Assembly: GCF_902769175.1 (NCBI RefSeq) | Contig: NZ_CACXNW010000003.1 | Coordinates: 100,389-164,388 of the forward strand | Reading direction: 5' to 3' | Length of the DNA: 64,000 nucleotides | From: an uncultured Methanobrevibacter sp. | Lineage (GTDB): Archaea > Methanobacteriota > Methanobacteria > Methanobacteriales > Methanobacteriaceae | Part shown: one piece after another, positions 58,573 through 64,000 of the stretch | How the letters are laid out: every line of letters starts with the position of its first letter | How positions within the stretch are numbered: the stretch's first letter is position 1 | Notes under the pieces: model-generated | What the model saw: the letters and a program-made list of their open reading frames with translations, nothing else | What the model was told of the DNA's origin: nothing | Databases searched by the model: none | Program-made: the position numbers and the translations under genes

Positions 58573-60051
58573 TTAAGACAATTTATCCCAATTAGGATTA
58601 GTAGGTTTCAAACGAGTCAATATCAAACAGGTTACAAAGATTATCACTGCTACAACAAGAGTGATAGTTAATCTTTCCATTGAATAATCCTTTATGATTC
58701 CTATCATTCCACCAACCCAAACAATGGAAATGCCTATTGGAAGAAGATATTTTACAATGAATAACCATCCTTTTCCAAGCTTGAATGATTTTGTTCTTGA
58801 ATTTAGTACATCAAGGAGGTTTTCAGCCTTATACATCCAAGCAAAGAGTATGCATTCAAGTATTAAACAGAACAATATTGCAATTTGATTGACATAGGTG
58901 TCAACATACTCCAATAGTGTGCTGCCGAAGGAAGTTGCATAAACTAAAGATATTAACCCTCCGATAATGCATAAAACGGTTACAGAGTATTTACGAGATA
59001 CATTGAACTTATTTTGAACTGAAAATGCAATTGGTTCAATCATAGTCAAAATACTGGTAAGGCCTGCAATGAAAATGGTCAAGAAGAACAATGGTCCTAT
59101 AATATAAGATAATTGACCTAAAATATTGAATATCGCAGGATAAATTATGAATATCAATCCAGTTCCTTGGCTAACAAGGTCTCCAACAGGTGTTGCTGTT
59201 TGCAAAGACATGTACCCTAAAATTGAAAATACAGCTATAGCAGAAATATTTTCAAATAGGGAATTAGCTAAAGCGATTATTATTGTATTGGAAATTATAT
59301 CAGTATCCTCATTAAGATATCCTGCAAAGGTTATTGTACCGCTTAAACCAATGTTTAAAGAGAAAATGATTTGGCCAAATGCCATCATCCATATGTTAGG
59401 ATCAGATAAAAGGGACCAGTTAGGCCTGTATAATTCAGCAAGACCAATGGAAGCTCCAGGAAGTGTAACTGAAAATATGATCATAAAAATCATTATGATA
59501 AATAACATTGGAACCAAAATCTTAGATACCTTTCCTAAACCACTTTCCAAATCCCTATGGGATATGTACCAAACAAGAATCCAAACAATGATAATGGCTA
59601 AACCAATTAGGGGAACGAAATTTAAGATTCCGGAAACGCTTGTAGATGAATGGGTAAGAGTAGTTGTAAAGAAAGCATTAGGATCTGCTCCCCAACCTTT
59701 AAACATGCTTAAAAAGATATAAATTCCATCTATGCTTAAAAGGCTTGAATAGTAAATCATCACTGTCAGCAATGAAACAGGAACAAACCATCCTAAAAAT
59801 TGCCACTTTGGATTAATCTGTGTGATGGTTTTTGCAAATGAGGACTTGAATTTAAATCCTATTCCATATTCCAGGAACAAAATAGGTATTCCCATTAAAA
59901 GAATAGCTATAATATAAGGAATGAAGAATGCTCCACCTCCACTTGAATAAAGCACATATGGATATCTCCAAATATTTCCTAATCCTACTGCAGAACCAAT
60001 CATTGCAAGTATAAATGATAATGTGCTACCCCACTGATTTTCTCTCGACAT
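58573..60051 (-). CDS. Sodium-dependent neurotransmitter-symporter family transporter (SNF/NSS)
   Basis: 492 residues with about twelve membrane helices of the LeuT fold. The N-terminal WGSTLSFILAMIGSAVGLGN then IWRYPYV matches the sodium- and substrate-binding unwound helix 1 of the NSS family, which imports amino acids or related compounds with Na+. Substrate unknown. GGGAGATT precedes the ATG. A 14-base copy of the gene start (ATGTCGAGAGAAAA) lies 150 bases further upstream at 60197-60210 on the same strand. Confidence 0.93.
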   Translation of the reverse strand: MSRENQWGSTLSFILAMIGSAVGLGNIWRYPYVLYSSGGGAFFIPYIIAILLMGIPILFLEYGIGFKFKSSFAKTITQINPKWQFLGWFVPVSLLTVMIYYSSLLSIDGIYIFLSMFKGWGADPNAFFTTTLTHSSTSVSGILNFVPLIGLAIIIVWILVWYISHRDLESGLGKVSKILVPMLFIIMIFMIIFSVTLPGASIGLAELYRPNWSLLSDPNIWMMAFGQIIFSLNIGLSGTITFAGYLNEDTDIISNTIIIALANSLFENISAIAVFSILGYMSLQTATPVGDLVSQGTGLIFIIYPAIFNILGQLSYIIGPLFFLTIFIAGLTSILTMIEPIAFSVQNKFNVSRKYSVTVLCIIGGLISLVYATSFGSTLLEYVDTYVNQIAILFCLILECILFAWMYKAENLLDVLNSRTKSFKLGKGWLFIVKYLLPIGISIVWVGGMIGIIKDYSMERLTITLVVAVIIFVTCLILTRLKPTNPNWDKLS

Positions 60052-60501
60052 AATCTCCCATCCTAGTTAATAAAGTTAATTTTATTTTTAGGATAATATA
60101 AATATTTTCATAAAATTTTGTGTTTGTTAAAAATAGAACAATCATTATATGATTTTAAACTTTTTAACCTTCATAATCCTATTTTCGTTTAATTTTTTTC
60201 TCTCGACATATTAGAGATTTTTTAAAATTCCTATTGATGGGCATGTATATTTCATTGATTAAAATCTTGGAAAAGATAGAAAAAATCAGGATTCTGAAGA
60301 AATTGACACTTCAAACTAAAAAAAGATACTGAAAAAAACAGAATTCTACAGAAATTGACACTTCAACCGAAAAATATGATTTAAGCCAAAGTTTTTTAAA
60401 AACTAAAAAAATAAATTTAAAAAGGGTAAAAGCCTAAATAATAATATATATTTAAATTTATTAAATATTGAAATTAAAATTAAAAAAATAATGGTGATAA
60501 A
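60052..60501. other. Divergent intergenic region, symporter / AIM24-like genes
   Basis: No gene seen. It holds the copied symporter start at 60197-60210, a 52-bp tandem repeat (GAAATTGACACTTCAA at about 60298 and 60350) and, just before 60502, the ribosome site GGTGATAAA of the AIM24-like gene. Confidence 0.6.
60287..60390. repeat. 52-bp tandem duplication, diverged
   Basis: CAGGATTCTGAAGAAATTGA at 60287 and CAGAATTCTACAGAAATTGA at 60339 begin two related 52-bp units in non-coding sequence. Confidence 0.8.
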
Positions 60502-61197
60502 ATGGAATATGAAATACGCGGTGGAGCTTTTCCTATTGTAATATGTACATTACAAGAAGGAGAAACCATGAAAAATGAAACTGGCGCAATGTCCTTTATG
60601 ACTCCTGGAATGAAAATGGAAACCAATACTGGAGGAGGCCTTTAAAAAGGGATTGGAAGAGCATTATCTGGAGATACATTATTCTTAAACTTCTTTACAG
60701 CAGAACATGGACAACAACAAATAGGATATTCTGCACATAGCCCTGGAAAAATTATTCCTTTCAAATTAGATGGAACCAATACAATAATTGGTCAGAAAAA
60801 TGCATTCTTAGCTGCAGAAGACTCAGTTAATATTGACATATACTTTAAAAACAAGCTTGGAACAGGAATTTTTGGTGGAGAAGGATTTATTCTTCAAAAA
60901 TTCTCTGGAGAAGGAATAGTCTTTATCGAAATTGACGGTGAAGTAATTGAACAGGAACTACAAGCAGGAGAAACCTTATTATTAGATCCTGGACACCTTG
61001 CAGCTATGGAAGAAACCGTTGGATATGAAATTGAAAGAGTAAAAGGAGCTAAAAACATATTATTCGGTGAAGGACTGTTCTTTGCAAGAATTACTGGACC
61101 TGGAAAAGTTTGGATTCAAACCATGCCAATCAGTAAATTAGCTGAAGCATTAATCCCAATGCTCCCTACTAACAATGGCGGCGGATTTGAATTTTAA
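60502..61197 (+). pseudogene. AIM24/TIGR00266-family protein with in-frame stop
   Basis: About 231 codons. The start MEYEIRGGAFPIVICTLQEGE, the ETGAMSFMTPGMKMETNTGG segment, and the later FTAEHGQQQIGYSAHSPGKI are typical of the TIGR00266/AIM24 beta-solenoid family of unknown role. A TAA at 60643-60645 follows GGGL, where relatives have Leu or Phe before KGIGR. One base change (TTA to TAA) would explain it, and the rest is intact. It is inactive as written, or a sequence error. Confidence 0.75.
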
Positions 61198-61537
61198 AAA
61201 AGTTATAATCAATAATTAACTTTTTTACTTTTTTACTTTTTTTTACTATATTTGAATTAAATTCTTCACTATTTTTATTATTTTTTATAATCAAGCTTTT
61301 TTACTCTTACTATTAAAAAATAAACTGTTTTTACAATTTAAATCATATAATTAATAAAATAAGATAAATAAAAACTAAAAAAATGAAAATAAACTTTTTT
61401 TAATCATTAATTAATTTAAAGAATATGAAAGAAAAAAGAAAATCCAACTTAATTTACAAATTAAACCATATAATTAATAAAAAAAAGAAAATTAAAGATA
61501 GAAAAAAGGAAAAATAGAAAATCAAACTAAATGATGA
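61198..61537. other. Convergent intergenic region
   Basis: AAGTTA/TAACTT form a hairpin near 61200-61222 followed by T-rich sequence, a likely terminator for the AIM24-like gene. CATATAATTAATAAAA with flanks repeats at about 61330-61359 and 61453-61482 (123 bases apart). No gene. Confidence 0.5.
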
Positions 61538-62677
61538 TTAATTAAGATTAATTAAAACATATTCACATTTTTCTTGATTTCTATATGGCCATCCCCAACC
61601 GGTTAAACCAGGGGATACAACAATTTTCATATCTTCAAGTTCATATTCACCATAAGTTGCCACACCTAATAATTGTTGGAATTGCTCATATGGGAAAACC
61701 TGTCCTCCATGAGTATGACATGAAACCATTAAATCTGCACCTTGCATACAATTTACATCAGCATCAGTAGGTTGATGATCTGCAACAAGAATATATTTTG
61801 ATAACTCCCCTTTAGTAATAATTTGATTGAGATCTTTCCTTGGAGCATTATCATACCATCCTGCATCAGCTCTTCCAACCAATACAATATCATCATTTAT
61901 TGTTACTTTCTGATCCTCTAAAATCTTTATACCACTGCTTTTTATAGCATGGTCCAATTCCGCATCAGTGTAAGTTCTATGTCCGTTTTCATAATCAGTT
62001 TTATATGGCTGCCTATCATGATTTCCATAAATATAATATGTTCCATAAGTTGAATTGATTGTTCCAAATTCCTTGAATACCTCTTTCATGCTTTCCTTAG
62101 GTGTTCTATCATCACAGATATCCCCACCTAAAATAACCATATCCGGCTTTAAATCATTAATTTTGGAAATGCTTTCCCTAACCAAATCGGGATTCTGTAC
62201 AGTGTTGTAATGAACATCACTGACAAATACAATGGAATAATGGTTGTCAAACTTATCAGTTGTAAAATTATATTCAGTTAAATCGATATGATTCATTCCG
62301 TAAATACCATGAATCATAATGATGGCAAAGATGGCAAATGCCAAAATTCCCTTTTTATGAATTTTAGGAAGACCTTTGAGGTATTTGTCTTTAAGCACAT
62401 ACTTCCATATCAATCTAATTATGTCTGCAGCAACCGATGCCAGGAATAAATATAATGTCAGTACCGCAGCATTTGACCAGACATTTAAACAAAATAGAAA
62501 TGCCAAAATTGCAATTGCTGCACTTATAATAAGTCTTTTATTCTTTGAGAATTTAGAATCATTCAGAGCATATCTTATTCTAAAGAATGCATATGTTCCA
62601 ATTATAATTCCAAATATGATTCCTATTATTAAATATTCTTGAAAATAACCTAATGTAAAAAAGTGAATTGGATTCAT
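61538..62677 (-). CDS. Membrane-anchored metallophosphoesterase
   Basis: 379 residues. Four hydrophobic segments (about 8-130) anchor a calcineurin-like domain with the metal motifs FVSDVHYNT near 151, ILGGDICD near 183, YGNHDRQP near 219, a His in VADHQPTD near 302, and CHTHGGQV near 320. The YkuE/YaeI-type family hydrolyses phosphoesters, often at the membrane. Substrate unknown. The short leader has no strong ribosome site. Confidence 0.9.
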   Translation of the reverse strand: MNPIHFFTLGYFQEYLIIGIIFGIIIGTYAFFRIRYALNDSKFSKNKRLIISAAIAILAFLFCLNVWSNAAVLTLYLFLASVAADIIRLIWKYVLKDKYLKGLPKIHKKGILAFAIFAIIMIHGIYGMNHIDLTEYNFTTDKFDNHYSIVFVSDVHYNTVQNPDLVRESISKINDLKPDMVILGGDICDDRTPKESMKEVFKEFGTINSTYGTYYIYGNHDRQPYKTDYENGHRTYTDAELDHAIKSSGIKILEDQKVTINDDIVLVGRADAGWYDNAPRKDLNQIITKGELSKYILVADHQPTDADVNCMQGADLMVSCHTHGGQVFPYEQFQQLLGVATYGEYELEDMKIVVSPGLTGWGWPYRNQEKCEYVLINLN

Positions 62678-62785
62678 AATTAAAGATTTGATAAATATTG
62701 CTTTTATATTTTTTTAAAAGTCCATCTTAAAGCAAACAATTAAACCAAAAGAACAAAAACCCAAAACAAAACAAAGCAAAAAAAA

Positions 62786-63802
62786 TTAACCTAAAAGAAC
62801 AAAGACTCCAAATAAAATCAATAGCAAAATCACATTTAAAACTGTAAATACAATCAAATATCTGATTTTAAACTCATAATGCGCTCTAACTATGATTTTA
62901 TATGAAATAAGATTTGCCATAGATGCTATAAGAGTTCCAAACCCTCCAATATTGATTCCAACAATAATCGTTTCATAATTAGTGCTGAAGCCACTAAGCA
63001 AAATTGCAGCAGGAACATTTGAAATGATTTGAGATGATATTATGCCAAAAATAACCTCATTGCCAATGATCCATTTTTTAAACAATAAATTAAAGAAAGG
63101 AATGTTCTCTAAATTGCCAATCAAAATAAAGAGTGCAATGAAAGTTAAAAGAAGGAAATAATCCACCCCTAAAAACACTCTTTTAAAGAAATCTTTCCTA
63201 TCAACCTCAATTTTGCTCAATTTAGGCAAATTGACATCATCACTTGGAATAAAGAATGAGATTCCAATCAAAAATGCCACTGATACAAGTATATAAGGCA
63301 AGAGCAGCAGGAAAAATGATGCAAATGGAATATGTGAAACAGTAAACATGACAATGTTATGTGGAGCTCCAATAAGAAGAACCATACATCCGACATTTGC
63401 TGCAATTGTTTGAAGGCTGACAGTCAAGACAATCAAGTCAGTCCTATCCACTTTGACTAATGCCAATATGCTGAAAGGGACAAAAATAATCAAGGAAACA
63501 TCATTTGTAATGAATATAGAACTGAAAAAGCAAGTGAAAACTAAAAATAAAACAAGATTTCGAGTATTCTTAACCTTAACCAATAGTTTACGAACCATTA
63601 TCTCAAAAACAGACAGATTCTTTAAAATCTCTACAATAATCATAATGACAAAAAGAAGGAGAATTGTTTCCCAATTGATATAATCCAAATAAGCAATGCT
63701 TGGCTTGATGAAAAAACAGGATACAATAGCCAATATTAGAGATATGGAAAAAATTATTTCTTTCTTAAAAAAGTTAAAAATTCCGTCTGTTAAGCTGTCC
63801 AT
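62786..63802 (-). CDS. SLC13/ArsB-like anion or Na+-coupled permease
   Basis: 338 residues with about nine or ten membrane helices. It fits the ion transporter (IT) superfamily: the segment FITNDVSLIIFVPF near 97-110 and the second half NVPAAILLSGFSTNYE near 266-281 are the paired substrate- and sodium-binding hairpins typical of ArsB, NhaD and SLC13 proteins. It is shorter than most relatives (about 420 or more), perhaps lacking terminal helices. Substrate unknown (dicarboxylate, arsenite or other). Confidence 0.8.
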   Translation of the reverse strand: MDSLTDGIFNFFKKEIIFSISLILAIVSCFFIKPSIAYLDYINWETILLLFVIMIIVEILKNLSVFEIMVRKLLVKVKNTRNLVLFLVFTCFFSSIFITNDVSLIIFVPFSILALVKVDRTDLIVLTVSLQTIAANVGCMVLLIGAPHNIVMFTVSHIPFASFFLLLLPYILVSVAFLIGISFFIPSDDVNLPKLSKIEVDRKDFFKRVFLGVDYFLLLTFIALFILIGNLENIPFFNLLFKKWIIGNEVIFGIISSQIISNVPAAILLSGFSTNYETIIVGINIGGFGTLIASMANLISYKIIVRAHYEFKIRYLIVFTVLNVILLLILFGVFVLLG

Positions 63803-64000
63803 AATATTAATTTAGCAAATGTCTTATAATAACTTATTTAAAAAAATAATTTTTTGGTTAAATTCTTAAAAAAAAACTATTTATCCTGATTTAAAAAAAG
63901 GAAAAATTGAGAGGGTGTCACAAATTTAAAAAAAAAAAAAATCAAATCCATGACCCCAAATTTTTTTTAATTTTTTCCAAAATCCCAAAAAAAAAAATCT
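63803..64000. other. Window-end non-coding sequence, possible edge of a mobile element
   Basis: AT-rich sequence with GAGAGGGTGTCACAAATTTA at 63909-63928, a 14-base A tract and several G/C-containing fragments. The first sequence resembles a terminal repeat of an insertion sequence, but the partner end, if any, is outside the window. Confidence 0.25.

Noticed and set aside
59147..59722. 191-residue open frame antisense to the symporter gene
   Set aside because: The symporter frame has clear family motifs and codon pattern. The antisense frame has no domain signs and follows from the repeated codon bias.

Overview
The window is from a methanogenic archaeon of the order Methanobacteriales, most likely a Methanobrevibacter from an animal gut. 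The evidence is an archaeal information-processing block (ribosomal protein L21e, RNA polymerase subunit F, a DUF655 protein, KsgA, a HemK-type methylase), several very large secreted adhesin-like proteins with PbH1 and Ig-like repeats, very low GC with long A/T tracts, and GGTGA/GGAGG-type ribosome binding sites. A three-module NRPS is also present, and NRPS genes are known in archaea from rumen Methanobrevibacter. The species call is inference. No rRNA, tRNA, CRISPR array or complete insertion sequence was seen.

Layout. 1-6.3 kb is a cell-surface glycan locus: the end of a GT2 glycosyltransferase, a GT14-like transferase, a MATE exporter, and three tandem GT2 copies of which only the middle one is intact. 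Two MITE-like elements in opposite orientation bracket the third, 5'-truncated copy, and a 38-base poly-A tract sits where its 5' end should be. 6.6-16.3 kb (minus strand) is one uninterrupted 3219-residue NRPS, C-A-T-C-A-T-C-A-T-TE. 16.9-22.4 kb holds L21e, RpoF, DUF655, KsgA, a HemK-like methylase, a SAP-like protein and a QueG-related Fe-S protein. 22.5-26.6 kb is a frameshifted adhesin. 26.9-31.4 kb holds dapF, lysA, a VapBC-like pair, a Nudix hydrolase and a YczE-type membrane protein. 31.5-39.7 kb has two frameshifted adhesins ending in PG_binding_1-like domains, with two Old Yellow Enzyme paralogues between them. 40.1-49.2 kb holds an ABC ATPase with a broken permease, two alpha/beta-hydrolases, argD, an Fe-S aldo/keto reductase, a cyclophilin, and a DUF1905 / zinc-ribbon / YdeI cluster. 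49.4-55.8 kb has an intact secreted Ppx/GppA-Ig fusion and a frameshifted adhesin carrying a papain-like protease domain. 55.9-64 kb holds a broken acyltransferase, a PAP2 phosphatase, an SNF-type symporter, an interrupted AIM24-like gene, a metallophosphoesterase and an SLC13/ArsB-like permease.

Three patterns cut across the window. (1) Frameshifts, stops and lost start codons cluster in surface or accessory genes, while the 9.66-kb NRPS and the housekeeping genes are intact. This looks like real decay or slippage-driven on/off switching rather than uniform sequencing error, although error cannot be excluded. (2) Tandem duplications of about 43-72 bp recur at gene ends, often over a stop codon or terminator. 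(3) Two families of 85-107 bp elements with terminal inverted repeats lie in intergenic DNA. The most unusual single gene is the secreted Ppx/GppA-like domain fused to Ig-like repeats. The NRPS is the most likely source of an undescribed small molecule: its first adenylation domain lacks the aspartate that normally binds an amino-acid substrate.
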